Part shown: positions 7,706 to 15,993 of the stretch, one piece after another
Position numbering within the stretch: position 1 is the first letter of the stretch
Layout: every line of letters begins with the position of its first letter
Source: Blastococcus sp. HT6-4
Lineage (GTDB): Bacteria > Actinomycetota > Actinomycetes > Mycobacteriales > Geodermatophilaceae
Length of the DNA: 64,000 bases
Reading direction: 5' to 3'
NCBI RefSeq assembly: GCF_039679125.1
Contig: NZ_CP155551.1
Span: 806,001-870,000, forward strand
The notes under the pieces: model-generated
The model's database searches: none
What the model was told of the DNA's origin: nothing
What the model saw: only the letters and a program-made list of their open reading frames with translations
Made by a program: the position numbers and the translations under genes

Positions 7706-8779
7706 GTGAGCCTCACCATCGGGATCGTCGGCCTGCCCAACGTCGGCAAGTCGACCCTCTTCAACGCCCTGACCAAGAACGACGTGCTGGCGGCGAACTA
7801 CCCGTTCGCGACGATCGAGCCGAACGTCGGCGTGGTGGGCGTTCCCGACGAGCGGCTCGCGAAGCTCGCCGAGATCTTCGGCAGCCAGAAGATCATCCCG
7901 GCGACGGTGTCGTTCGTGGACATCGCCGGCATCGTCCGCGGCGCCAGCGAGGGGCAGGGCCTGGGCAACAAGTTCCTGGCCAACATCCGCGAGAGCGATG
8001 CGATCTGCCAGGTGATCCGGGTCTTCACCGACCCCGACGTCGTCCACGTCGACGGCAAGGTCAGCCCGGCCGACGACATCGAGACGATCAACACCGAGCT
8101 CCTCCTGGCCGACCTGCAGACGCTGGAGAAGGCGATCCCGCGGCTGGAGAAGGAGATGCGCAAGGACAAGGAGCGCGCGGCGCTGCACGCGGCCGCCGTC
8201 GAGGCCCAGAAGGTGCTGAACGAGGGCACGACCCTCTTCGCCGCCGGCCTCGACCCCGCGCCGCTGCGCGAGCTCGGGCTCATGACGACCAAGCCGTTCC
8301 TCTACGTCTTCAACGTCGACGCCGACGAGCTGGCCAACACCGAGATGCTCGACGAGCTGCGGGCGCTGGTGGCCCCCGCGGAGGCGATCTTCCTCGACGC
8401 GCAGACCGAGTCCGAGCTGATCGAGCTGCCGGCCGACGAGGCCGCCGAGCTGCTCGAGTCGATCGGTCAGAGCGAGCCGGGTCTCGACCAGCTGGCGAAG
8501 GTCGGCTTCCGCACCCTCGGGCTGCAGACCTACCTGACCGCCGGCCCCAAGGAGTCGCGCGCCTGGACCATCCCGGTCGGCGCCACCGCCCCGCAGGCCG
8601 CCGGCGTCATCCACACCGACTTCCAGCGCGGCTTCATCAAGGCCGAGATCGTCTCCTTCGACCAGTTGGTCGAGGCCGGCTCCATGGCCGAGGCCAAGTC
8701 CAAGGGCTGGGTGCGCATGGAGGGCAAGGAGTACGTCATGGCCGACGGCGACGTCGTGGAGTTCCGCTTCAACGTCTGA
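7706..8779 (+). CDS. ychF: redox-regulated ATPase YchF (Obg-family)
   Basis: 357 residues, full length. YchF is a universally conserved P-loop NTPase that binds ribosomes and prefers ATP. G1 is GLPNVGKSTLFN (residues 9-20), the switch I region has NYPFATIEPNVG, G3 is VDIAGIVRGAS, and NVDADEL takes the place of the NKxD specificity motif, which explains ATP preference. A coiled-coil insertion lies near residues 130-175. The C terminus is a TGS domain ending WVRMEGKEYVMADGDVVEFRFNV. The start codon is GTG. Divergent cupin upstream. Confidence 0.97.
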   Translation: MSLTIGIVGLPNVGKSTLFNALTKNDVLAANYPFATIEPNVGVVGVPDERLAKLAEIFGSQKIIPATVSFVDIAGIVRGASEGQGLGNKFLANIRESDAICQVIRVFTDPDVVHVDGKVSPADDIETINTELLLADLQTLEKAIPRLEKEMRKDKERAALHAAAVEAQKVLNEGTTLFAAGLDPAPLRELGLMTTKPFLYVFNVDADELANTEMLDELRALVAPAEAIFLDAQTESELIELPADEAAELLESIGQSEPGLDQLAKVGFRTLGLQTYLTAGPKESRAWTIPVGATAPQAAGVIHTDFQRGFIKAEIVSFDQLVEAGSMAEAKSKGWVRMEGKEYVMADGDVVEFRFNV

Positions 8780-8934
8780 GCAGCCGCCGGGGCGGCGGGC
8801 CCGGGATGTTCGCTCCCGGTCGGGTGGAACAGGTCACTACAGGAGCTGGTTTCTGATGCCGATGTGTCCGACAGTCTGGACGTCCGGTGCTCACGCCGGG
8901 GTGGACAGCTGGAACCCATGACCGAGGAGACCTG

Positions 8935-9132
8935 ATGGACTACCTGCGACAGCTGCAGGCGGAGCGGCCGCTGATCTTCGGGCTCCTGCTCCTGGTGGGT
9001 TTCATCGTCGCCTTCCAGCTCGCGATCTTCGTGATCCAGCTGATCGTTGGACCCTTCGGGCTCCCGGGCTGGGTGCCCCTCGTGATCCTGGTGGGCGGCC
9101 TCGTCCTCATCGCCCGCCGGCAGCAGCGGTAG
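8935..9132 (+). CDS. small membrane protein, 65 residues
   Basis: Hypothetical protein with a charged N-terminal dozen residues, then two hydrophobic helices (about 14-38 and 43-59) and a positively charged C terminus (RRQQR), suggesting an N-in/C-in hairpin. The ATG at 8935 is preceded by GAGGAGACC as ribosome-binding site. That site lies inside a 5-codon open frame (starting at 8919) whose TGA overlaps this ATG, so translational coupling to a mini-leader is possible. No recognisable family. Confidence 0.6.
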   Translation: MDYLRQLQAERPLIFGLLLLVGFIVAFQLAIFVIQLIVGPFGLPGWVPLVILVGGLVLIARRQQR

Positions 9133-9138
9133 CAGGGG

Positions 9139-9163
9139 CCCGGACCGCTCGTCTCGGGTCCGG
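9139..9163. terminator. short terminator-like hairpin
   Basis: CCGGACC (9140-9146) pairs with GGTCCGG (9157-9163) in the 48-bp gap between the convergent small membrane protein gene and the flavoprotein gene. Moderate strength, no T-run. Confidence 0.45.
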
Positions 9164-9180
9164 AACGCCCGCCCGGCGGG

Positions 9181-10365
9181 TCAGACCCTCCCGCGGAGGA
9201 TGCGGTGCCAGTAGACCTGCGGGAGCCCGTAGCGGTCGAAGAGCCACGCCCAGCGGTGGGGCTTGAACGGGTTCACGAAGGGCACCGACGGGCTCGCGGC
9301 ACCGTCGCGGTCGACCTCGTTGAGCATCAGCTTCCGGCGGCTCACGGTGATCGGCATGACGGTGTAGCCGTCGTAGTGCCGCATCGGCTTCCCCTTCGCG
9401 GCGGCCGACATGTTCTTGCTCAGCACCGACACCTGCTTCCGCAGCCCCCCACCCGAGGGGCGGGTGGCGAGGTCGGCGGCGTCACCGATCGCCCAGATCG
9501 ACTCGTGCCGGCGAGAGCGCAGCGTCTGCGGATCGACGTCCACCAGGCCGGGGGAGGCGTCGACGGCCAGGCCGGCGTCGGCGATCCAGACCGGTGCCCG
9601 GTAGTGCGGGACGGCGTGGGCGAAGACGACGTCCTCGAGCACGCGGCGACCGGTGCGTGACGTGACCTCGAGGGCGTGGACGTCCCAGTCCACCCGCTCG
9701 ATCCGCGCCTCGCGCAGCACCTCGACGCCGTAGTCGTCGAACGCCTCCTCCAGGACGCGGTCGGCCTCCGGGAGGCTCGTCGCGGTCCCCGCCGGCAGCA
9801 CCAGGCGGACGTCGAGGTCCGGCAGGACGCCGCTGCGCCGCCAGTGGTCGCACGCCATGAGCAGCGGCTTGAGCGCGGTCGGGGCGCACGACGCCGGCTC
9901 CGGCGGCACGGTGAAGACGACGGACCCCTCGCGCAGCGAGGACAGCCGCGGCCACACCTGCGGCGTGCTGCCCGGCACGTAGGTGGAGGCCGCCCACCCG
10001 TCGGCGTACGCCTGCAGCAGCCCCGGCGTCGCCTCCCAGTCCTCCACGAGACCGGGGCAGAGGACGAGGGTGGCGCAGTGCAGCGTCCGGCCGCCGCGGG
10101 TGCGCACGGTCATGGCGGCCGGGTCGACGGCCTCGACGGCGTCCCGGACCCAGGTGCACCCGTCGGGGACGACGTCGGCCATCGGGCGCTCCAGGTCGGC
10201 CATCGTCGCCTCCCCGGCACCGACGTAGTTGAGCAGCGGTTTGTACCGGTGCACCGGCTGGGGAGCCACGACGGCGACGTCCCGGACGCCGTCGCGCAGC
10301 AGTCGAGCCGCCAGGGAGATGCCGGCGTTGCCGCCCCCGACGATCAGCACCTCGTGACGTTCCAT
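9181..10365 (-). CDS. FAD-dependent oxidoreductase of the sulfide:quinone reductase type
   Basis: 394 residues, two-dinucleotide-binding-fold flavoprotein. The FAD-binding motif VLIVGGGNAGISLAARL is at residues 6-22, the second FAD motif SIWAIGDAADLATRPSGGG near residue 305, and a conserved C-terminal NPFKPHRWAWLFDRYGLP tail. The redox cysteine context CAPTALKPLLMACDHW (near residue 165) is like the mitochondrial-type SQOR. It is the last gene of the CMD-SigJ operon, 32 bp below the sigma factor. Likely role: quinone-linked oxidation of sulfide or another reductant under sigma-factor control; the substrate is inferred. Confidence 0.8.
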   Translation of the reverse strand: MERHEVLIVGGGNAGISLAARLLRDGVRDVAVVAPQPVHRYKPLLNYVGAGEATMADLERPMADVVPDGCTWVRDAVEAVDPAAMTVRTRGGRTLHCATLVLCPGLVEDWEATPGLLQAYADGWAASTYVPGSTPQVWPRLSSLREGSVVFTVPPEPASCAPTALKPLLMACDHWRRSGVLPDLDVRLVLPAGTATSLPEADRVLEEAFDDYGVEVLREARIERVDWDVHALEVTSRTGRRVLEDVVFAHAVPHYRAPVWIADAGLAVDASPGLVDVDPQTLRSRRHESIWAIGDAADLATRPSGGGLRKQVSVLSKNMSAAAKGKPMRHYDGYTVMPITVSRRKLMLNEVDRDGAASPSVPFVNPFKPHRWAWLFDRYGLPQVYWHRILRGRV

Positions 10366-10397
10366 GTCCGCTCCCCACTGAAGGCCGCGGACCTCCG

Positions 10398-11267
10398 TCA
10401 CCGCCGCAGCTCGGCCACCGTGTCGAGCCTGCCCAGTTTCTGCGGGTTCCGAACGGCGTAGAGGCGGCTGATCCGGCCGTCCTCGACGAGGAACGTGATC
10501 GCCGTGTCGGACTGGCCGCCCGGATCGATGCGCGCACCGACCGCGCCGTTGACCAGCGGCGTGACGACGTGGACGCCGGGCGCGAGCTCGGCGAAGTGGG
10601 CGAGGGCGTTGGCCACGCGCTCCCGGCCGGCGAAGGGGCGGCGGGCGGCGGGTGCGAGCCCGCCGCCGTCGGCGACCACCACGACATCCGGAGCCAGCAC
10701 GTCCAGCAGCCCCTGCACGTCGCCGGCGGTGACCGCGGCGAGGAACCGGTCCACGACCCGCTGCTGCTCCGAGCGGCTCACCGTCGTCCGCGGGCGCCGC
10801 GCGGCCACGTGCTCGCGTGCCCGGTGCGCGATCTGCCGGACCGCGGCGGTCGACCTGCCCACTGCCTCGGCGATCTCGTCGTACGGCACGTCGAACACCT
10901 CGTGCAGCACGAGGACGGCGCGCTCGGTCGGACCCAGGGTCTCCAGCACGGTCAGCATCGCGATCGAGACGCTCTCCGCCAGCTCGACGTCGTCGGCGAC
11001 GTCCGGACCGGTCAGCAGCGGCTCGGGCAGCCACTCGCCGACGTAGTCCTCGCGGCGGCGGGACACGGTGCGCAGCCGGTTGAGCGCCTGGCGGGTGACG
11101 GTCCGGACGAGGTAGGCCCGCGGCGCACGCACGGTCGCCCGGTCGACCTCCGCCCACCGCAGCCAGGTCTCCTGCACCACGTCGTCGGCGTCGGCGGCCG
11201 AGCCGAGCAGCTCGTAGGCGACGGTGAACAGCAGGCTGCGGTGGGCCAGGAAGGGGTCGTCGGTCAT
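10398..11267 (-). CDS. sigJ: ECF RNA polymerase sigma factor, SigJ/ECF41 family
   Basis: 289 residues. Sigma region 2 (about 8-75, LLGSAADADDVVQETWLRWAEV) and region 4 (about 108-160, DVPYDEIAEAVGRSTAAVRQIAHRAREH) are followed by a 120-residue SnoaL-like/NTF2 C-terminal domain, the hallmark of ECF41 sigma factors, in which that domain both activates and inhibits. There is no anti-sigma gene. The ATG overlaps the TGA of the upstream CxxC decarboxylase-like gene (ATGA). Coupling of ECF41 to a carboxymuconolactone-decarboxylase-like gene is an established arrangement, and the operon promoter matches the ECF41 consensus, so the gene is probably autoregulated. Confidence 0.92.
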   Translation of the reverse strand: MTDDPFLAHRSLLFTVAYELLGSAADADDVVQETWLRWAEVDRATVRAPRAYLVRTVTRQALNRLRTVSRRREDYVGEWLPEPLLTGPDVADDVELAESVSIAMLTVLETLGPTERAVLVLHEVFDVPYDEIAEAVGRSTAAVRQIAHRAREHVAARRPRTTVSRSEQQRVVDRFLAAVTAGDVQGLLDVLAPDVVVVADGGGLAPAARRPFAGRERVANALAHFAELAPGVHVVTPLVNGAVGARIDPGGQSDTAITFLVEDGRISRLYAVRNPQKLGRLDTVAELRR

Positions 11268-11857
11268 GCCCGGGCGACGCCGTCCGTCGACCGGAGCGCC
11301 AGCGGCGGCAGACCGCAGGACGCCGCGAACTCCTGCGACCGGATGCCGAGCGCGATGTTGGTCCGGGCGGTCAGGTTCATCGCGCCGACCCTGGCGGTCA
11401 GCTCCAGCAGCGCGGGCGCCCCGAGCTCGTCGAGCAGGGCGGCCGACATCTCGTCGGTCACGGTCAGCGGAGTCCGGCACATCCCCTCGGCGTACTCCAT
11501 GACCCTCCGCTCCAGCGGGGTGAAGACGGTGGACTCCCGCCACCGCGGCACCTCACGCGCCTTGGCCTCGTCCAGCCCGCGGTGGTGAGTCATGAAGTAG
11601 TGGAAGTCGAGGCAGAAGCTGCACCCGACGGCGGCGGCCGCCGCCATGGTCGCGAACGACGCCAGGTTCCGATCGAGCCGGTTCCACGAGTCGGCCCTGC
11701 GACCGAACCTGATCATGTCCTTCAGCAGGGCCGGGTAGTGCCACATCACCCCGACGGCATCCGGCACCTGCCCCAGCATCCTGCGGCTCATCGTCTTGAT
11801 CAGGCCCCCATGGATGCCGGTGATCTCGGCCGGGTGTACCCGTGTGCTGCTCGCCAT
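11264..11857 (-). CDS. carboxymuconolactone decarboxylase (AhpD-like) family protein
   Basis: 197-residue all-helical AhpD/CMD fold. The redox-type motif GCSFCLDFHYF (Cys79-x2-Cys82, His86) marks an AhpD-like disulfide reductase or peroxidase rather than a true decarboxylase. The ATG at 11857 is preceded by GGAGGAG. Starting further upstream would overlap the ECF41 promoter. First gene of the operon with sigJ (4-nt overlap) and the SQR-like flavoprotein. Likely an oxidative or reactive-species defence protein whose state may feed back on the sigma factor; the actual substrate is unknown. Confidence 0.88.
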   Translation of the reverse strand: MASSTRVHPAEITGIHGGLIKTMSRRMLGQVPDAVGVMWHYPALLKDMIRFGRRADSWNRLDRNLASFATMAAAAAVGCSFCLDFHYFMTHHRGLDEAKAREVPRWRESTVFTPLERRVMEYAEGMCRTPLTVTDEMSAALLDELGAPALLELTARVGAMNLTARTNIALGIRSQEFAASCGLPPLALRSTDGVARA

Positions 11858-11892
11858 GTCTCCTCCACGTCGTGTCGTGCTGTCGACATGGA

Positions 11893-11919
11893 GACACCGG
11901 CCGGGCCGCCGGTGTGACA
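11893..11919 (-). promoter_or_regulatory. candidate ECF41 (SigJ) promoter of the CMD-sigJ-SQR operon
   Basis: On the minus strand TGTCACA (11919-11913) is followed after exactly 16 nt by TGTC (11896-11893). The published ECF41 consensus is TGTCACA-N16-CGTC, so the -35 is perfect and the -10 has three of four bases. The operon's first start codon is 36 nt downstream. Confidence 0.75.
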
Positions 11920-12004
11920 TCGGCGCGGGCGGGCGGCCGGTCCCCGGCCGGCGTGGTCACCGACCGGGGGCCCGGCCGCCGTCAGACGTGTCCGCGCCCC
12001 GAGG

Positions 12005-12232
12005 TCACCGGGGCAGCCGCTTGGCGAGCAGTTGCTTGCCCAGTTCCCCGCCCTTGCGGCTCTCGGCCTGCGCCCGGCGGAAGAAGTCGGCGAGTTCCTG
12101 GTCGCCGTCCCGTTCCGCGTCCTGGATGTAGGTCTCCATCCGCAGCGCATTGCTGAGCGAGGCCTCGGTGAACCAGATGAGGTTGTAGTCCTTGTCCTTG
12201 GTGCCGGTGACGTCGCCGGTCTCGGTGGTCAT
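12005..12232 (-). CDS. small acidic/helical protein, 75 residues
   Basis: Hypothetical soluble protein with a hydrophilic N terminus and a long amphipathic helix (NALRMETYIQDAERDGDQELADFFRRAQAESRKGGELGKQLL). The latter resembles the helical-bundle segment of small stress-related proteins common beside actinobacterial chromosomes' stress genes, but I cannot name a family. The ATG at 12232 has an AGGAGAG ribosome-binding site 6 nt upstream. Longer in-frame starts exist but have low-complexity, shadow-like sequence. Confidence 0.65.
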   Translation of the reverse strand: MTTETGDVTGTKDKDYNLIWFTEASLSNALRMETYIQDAERDGDQELADFFRRAQAESRKGGELGKQLLAKRLPR

Positions 12233-12603
12233 GATCTCTCCTGTTCGCGAGGTTGTGCGGTGTCGGTCGGCGCCGTGGCTGAGCGCCCTTCTCGGTGACC
12301 CCGCGCCGGGCACGTCGGGGCGGTCCACCGGCGCGCGGACCGTGGCGACGGTGGTCGAGGTCGGCATGCCGACGTCCCCCTCGGTGCCGCACGCCGGGCC
12401 GGATACCGGAGACCGGGTTCGAGTCGTCCGTACGTCTCGCTTCCGGCGGCCCTCGTGGAACCCGGCGTGACGTGGCCGGTGGCCGGGCGGGATCGTCGCC
12501 CGCCTGTCACCCAAGGTTCTCCGCCGAGGCGATGACGTCAAGGCCGCGGCGGAGATCCATGGACGGCACCTGCTCGGCGACGTCCGGTCGATGGCTCGGC
12601 CGG
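12233..12603. other. 371-nt region without a supportable gene
   Basis: Both strands give only Arg/Pro-rich frames typical of noncoding reading of GC-rich DNA. It must hold the promoter of the 75-residue gene, but no convincing -35/-10 pair was found. Confidence 0.5.
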
Positions 12604-13125
12604 TCAGGTCGTGATCAGGCTGCGCATGCTCGCGGTGAGGCTCAGCGCCAGCCGGCGCGTCACGCGCAGGCCCTGGTCGGCGAGCGCGTAGGTCGTCTCG
12701 ATGACCTCTTCCGGGCGGACCAGCGCGGCCGGGACCAGGCTGCGCACGATGGTCACGACGCCCTCCACGACCCCGGTGACGGCGTCCTCGCTGCTGTCCG
12801 CCGCCGCGGCGAGCTGCCGGCGGGCCTGCTCCTGCTCCTGGGCGCGCAGCTCCACGAGCAGGTCACGGCGGACGGCGAGGACCAGCTGTCGGGCGCGCTC
12901 GTCCTCGGAGCCGTCGTCGTCGCGCGCGGCCTGCAGCACCTGGGTGGCGAGCATCTCGCGCGCCCGGTCCTCGGCCTCCTCACGGGTGCGGGCCAGCTCC
13001 TCCAGCTCGGCGGTGGCGGAACCGGCCGGCTGCGCGTCGGTGGCGGGCGCGTCGTCGCCGTTCCGCTTGCGGGCCTTCGGCGTGGTGGTGGGCTCGGTCG
13101 GCGAGGTGGGTGACGGCGTGGTCAT
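12604..13125 (-). CDS. hypothetical coiled-coil protein, 173 residues
   Basis: Unrecognised protein. The first 35 residues are Thr/Pro-rich and disordered. A long charged helix (about 38-108, rich in Glu, Arg, Gln and Ala) probably forms a coiled coil, followed by a more hydrophobic amphipathic C-terminal helix pair (VVTIVRSLVPAALV and LADQGLRVTRRLALSLT). The layout recalls phasin-like or membrane-surface-associated helical proteins, but no motif fixes this. The ATG at 13125 has a GGAGGAAG ribosome-binding site. Confidence 0.65.
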   Translation of the reverse strand: MTTPSPTSPTEPTTTPKARKRNGDDAPATDAQPAGSATAELEELARTREEAEDRAREMLATQVLQAARDDDGSEDERARQLVLAVRRDLLVELRAQEQEQARRQLAAAADSSEDAVTGVVEGVVTIVRSLVPAALVRPEEVIETTYALADQGLRVTRRLALSLTASMRSLITT

Positions 13126-13260
13126 GGCTTCCTCCAGGGGCGGTCCGGTTCGGGCATCCCGAGGCTCCGCGCGCCAGGTGACCCGCGGGAGAGCTGCGGG
13201 CGCACGGCAGGCGAGCGGCCCACCAACAATCGGGTCGCTCGCCGGGCGCCGATCCGCGGC

Positions 13261-13497
13261 TCAGCCGGCGATGCGGGCGCACTCCTCGCACCGCGCGGCG
13301 TCCCGGTTCGTCGGCCAGTCCTGGGCCGCGGCCGCCCGCACCAGCTGCCCGCACAGCGACGCCTCGAGCCCGTCGACGACCGGCTTGGCGACGGCGTGCG
13401 CGACATCGCGCGCGTGGCCCGCTCCATGGTCCTCGGGCCGGATGTCGCGTCCGATCCAGCCGACCCGGATGCCGATCACGAAGGGGCTCGCCGTCAT
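13261..13497 (-). CDS. small hypothetical protein with C-terminal CxxC
   Basis: 78 residues. N-terminal beta-like segment FVIGIRVGWIGRDIRP, then a helix with His/Asp residues (EDHGAGHARDVAHAVAKPVVDGLEASLCGQLV) and a terminal CEECARI motif that could bind zinc or a metal together with the upstream cysteine. No clear ribosome-binding site precedes the ATG. Codon usage is plausible, but the short length leaves doubt. Confidence 0.45.
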   Translation of the reverse strand: MTASPFVIGIRVGWIGRDIRPEDHGAGHARDVAHAVAKPVVDGLEASLCGQLVRAAAAQDWPTNRDAARCEECARIAG

Positions 13498-13605
13498 GCC
13501 GACAGACTGGGCACCGCAGGTGTCGGTCGGGTGGCCGCCGACGGAACATCTGGTACTGCGCGTCTCCGCGGCCCAGGCGCCCCACGGGGCGGGGGGCGGG
13601 AGCCG

Positions 13606-14144
13606 TCAGCCGTTCCCGGCCGGCCGGTAGACCAGGTGCAGCACGCCCGTGGGCAGGGCGTCGGAGGAGACCAGCTCCAGCGGGGTGCGGCCCAGCTCGT
13701 CGGTCCAGCGGCGCTCGCCGGGGACCACGATCGGGTCGACCAGCAGCACCAGCTCGTCGAGCAGCCCCGCCCCCAGCAGCGAGCGCACCGTCGTCAGGCT
13801 GCCGGACATGCCGATCGTGCCCGGGGTGCGCTCCTTCAGCGAACGCACGTCGTCCAGGCTGCGCAGCACCGTGGTGCCGGACCAGTCCGAGCTCTCCAGC
13901 GTGGACGACAGCACGTACTTCGGAATCGGGTTGATGAAGCCGGCGAACTCGTCGGTGTCGTTGCCGGGCCAGTACTGCGACCACTGGTCGTGAGCACCCG
14001 GCCCATCAGGTAGGTCTCGCACCGCTCGGTGTGCCGGTCGACGGCCTTGCCCATGGCGTCGTCGAAGTAGGGGAAGTGCCACTGATCGGGGCGCTCGGCG
14101 GAACCGTCGAGGGTGGTGAACAGGTTGGCGGCGATCTGTCCCAC
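13606..14144 (-). pseudogene. RibD/dihydrofolate-reductase-like protein, frameshifted
   Basis: The gene begins with a GTG at 14144 (GGAGGAG site upstream) as GQIAANLFTTLDG and reads to YLMGRVLT. The family sequence then continues in another frame as DQWSQYWPGNDTDEFAGFIN and runs to the stop at 13606 with GTIGMSGSLTTVRSLL and the LLVDPIVVPG strand. Restoring one base near 13989-13992 (between the codons for Thr and Asp-Gln-Trp) rejoins the two halves into a normal protein of about 180 residues. So this is a one-base deletion: a recent pseudogene, or a sequencing error. Confidence 0.8.
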
Positions 14145-14293
14145 GGGGACTCCTCCGGTGTCGGGTGGACGTCGCGGGGTAGACCGCCGGCCGGCGGAGA
14201 AGTCATCGCACCGTCCCACTCGCCCCCGGCGCGCACTCGGGGCAGGGTGGTGCGGGGCGCCCGAGGGCCGGCCGCCCGTTCGAGGAGGTCTCC

Positions 14294-14746
14294 GTGCCAC
14301 GCCCCCCGCTGCCCCCCTTCACGCCCGAGACCGCCCGGCAGAAGGTGCAGGCGGCCGAGGACGCGTGGAACACCCGCGACCCGCACCGCGTGGCACAGGC
14401 CTACACCGAGGACACCGTCTGGCGGAACCGGGAGGAGTTCCTCCGGGGCCGCGACGAGGTGGTCGCCTTCCTGACCCGCAAGTGGGCGCGCGAACTCGAC
14501 TACGCGCTGCGCAAGGAGCTGTGGGCGTTCACCGACGACCGGATCGCCGTCCGGTTCCAGTACGAGTGGCAGGACGCCGACGGCCGGACCTGGCGCTCCT
14601 ACGGCAACGAGCAGTGGGAGTTCACGGCCGAGGGCCTCATGCGCCGGCGGGAGGCCAGCATCAACGACGTGCCCATCGCGCCCGAGGAGCGCTGGATCCT
14701 CGGCCCGCGCGAGGACGGCGACACGACGCCGCTCCCGCTGCGGTGA
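14294..14746 (+). CDS. DUF1348 / NTF2-like (SnoaL-fold) protein
   Basis: 150 residues with the cone-shaped NTF2-like fold: [24 protein letters not shown] at the N terminus, the [22 protein letters not shown] block, and [23 protein letters not shown]. This is the pattern of the DUF1348 family. Function unknown; such proteins bind small hydrophobic ligands or act as isomerases or hydratases. GTG start with GGAGG 7 nt upstream. Divergent from the frameshifted RibD-like gene. Confidence 0.85.
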   Translation: MPRPPLPPFTPETARQKVQAAEDAWNTRDPHRVAQAYTEDTVWRNREEFLRGRDEVVAFLTRKWARELDYALRKELWAFTDDRIAVRFQYEWQDADGRTWRSYGNEQWEFTAEGLMRRREASINDVPIAPEERWILGPREDGDTTPLPLR

Positions 14747-14823
14747 CCCTGACCGCGGAAACCAGGGATCGGTCAGGGGTTCACCGGATGGAGGACGGCG
14801 GGCCGGCCCGGCAGGGTCGTGGC

Positions 14824-15165
14824 ATGACGAACTCGGTTCCCCTCCCTCCCCCCTCCGACCACGCGACCGGCGGGCCGCAGGTGCCGCCGGCCCGCCCGCA
14901 GCTGCGCCGCAGCAGCAGCGACCGCATGGCCGGCGGGGTCTGCGGCGGCCTGGCCGACTACAGCGGCATCGACCCGGTGCTGTGGCGGGTCGGCTTCGTC
15001 GCCCTCACCTTCGCCGGCGGCGCCGGCATCCTGGTCTACCTGCTGCTGTGGGTGCTCATGCCGGCCGGCCCCGCCCGGCCGGACGAGACGCCCAGCCCGG
15101 TCGAGCGGCTCGCTCAGCGGCTGCACGAAACGCTCAGCGGAGCCCGTGCGACGCCGCGGCAGTGA
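14824..15165 (+). CDS. PspC domain membrane protein
   Basis: 113 residues. A Pro-rich N terminus is followed by the PspC domain: LRRSSSDRMAGGVCGGLADYSGIDPVLWRVGFV, then a membrane helix (VALTFAGGAGILVYLLLWVLMPAG). In enterobacteria PspC is the inner-membrane sensor of the phage-shock response. In actinobacteria isolated PspC-domain proteins are common, often linked to envelope stress or two-component systems. No pspA partner is in this window. The ATG at 14824 gives the most compact protein. Confidence 0.85.
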   Translation: MTNSVPLPPPSDHATGGPQVPPARPQLRRSSSDRMAGGVCGGLADYSGIDPVLWRVGFVALTFAGGAGILVYLLLWVLMPAGPARPDETPSPVERLAQRLHETLSGARATPRQ

Positions 15166-15297
15166 GCCGGTCGGCGCCCGGCCGAGCAGCCTGGCCGCTC
15201 ACCCCGGTGCCGACACGGTGGATGGCACGGTTCCGTGTCCCGGGCGCGTCCGACAGGATGGGCGTCCTGCACCCCCGACCTGCAACGGAGAGCCCAC

Positions 15298-15918
15298 GTG
15301 ACCGTCCCTTCCGGGTACCAGCCGCCGGCCCCGATGGTGGTGCCCACGTTCTTCATCCGGCAGCGGGTCACCTTCATGGTCAACCGGTACGAGATCCGTG
15401 CGGCCAACCCCGACGGCAGCGAGGGGCAGCTGCTGGCCATGGCCGAGCAGAAGCGCATGAAGCTCCGCGAGGAGGTCGTGTTCTTCGCCGACGAGTCCAG
15501 GAGCCGGGCGGTGTTCTCCTTCAAGGCCCGCCAGCGCCTGGACGTCGGTGCCGAGCACGACGTGTTCGACGAGTACGGGCAGCCGCTCGGCTACTTCCGG
15601 AAGGCCTTCGGCGCCAGCATGCTCCGCTCGACCTGGCACCTCTCGGCGCCCGGCATCGAGGCCGTCGGCCAGGAGCGCAACCAGTTCATCGCCGTGCTGC
15701 GCCGGGTGTGGAACTTCATCCCGTTCCTCAACAACATCCCGGTGCCGTTCCTCTTCCACTTCGACTTCCTCGACACCCGCACCGGGGCGCCGGTGATGAG
15801 CAGCGAGAAGCGCATCGCGCTCCGCGACCAGTACACGGTCACGGTTCCCGACCCGCGTCTCGACTTCCGGGTGGCGGCGGCGATGGCGGTGGCCCTGGAC
15901 GCGCTGCAGAGCCGCTGA
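15298..15918 (+). CDS. LURP-one-related / scramblase-fold protein
   Basis: 206 residues. The beta-rich fold shows repeating strand pairs: VVPTFFIRQRVTFMVNRYEI, LLAMAEQKRMKLREEVVFFAD, VFSFKARQRLDVGAEHDVFDEYGQPLGYFRKAFGASMLRSTWHL. This arrangement matches LURP-one/Tubby-C-like and phospholipid-scramblase-fold proteins found in bacteria. Cytosolic, no signal peptide. GTG start at 15298 behind GGAG; Met13 is an alternative. Function unknown. Confidence 0.7.
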   Translation: MTVPSGYQPPAPMVVPTFFIRQRVTFMVNRYEIRAANPDGSEGQLLAMAEQKRMKLREEVVFFADESRSRAVFSFKARQRLDVGAEHDVFDEYGQPLGYFRKAFGASMLRSTWHLSAPGIEAVGQERNQFIAVLRRVWNFIPFLNNIPVPFLFHFDFLDTRTGAPVMSSEKRIALRDQYTVTVPDPRLDFRVAAAMAVALDALQSR

Positions 15919-15993
15919 CCGCCTGCGTCCGGGAAGCCGGAGCGGGCCGCGGGCGTTGCGCCGGGCAACCGACGCGAAAGGCCCGCACCGCAC

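Noticed and set aside
10398-11543. Longer sigJ frame starting upstream inside the decarboxylase-like gene
   Set aside because: The upstream part is out-of-frame shadow sequence of that gene; sigma region 2 begins right after the ATG at 11267.
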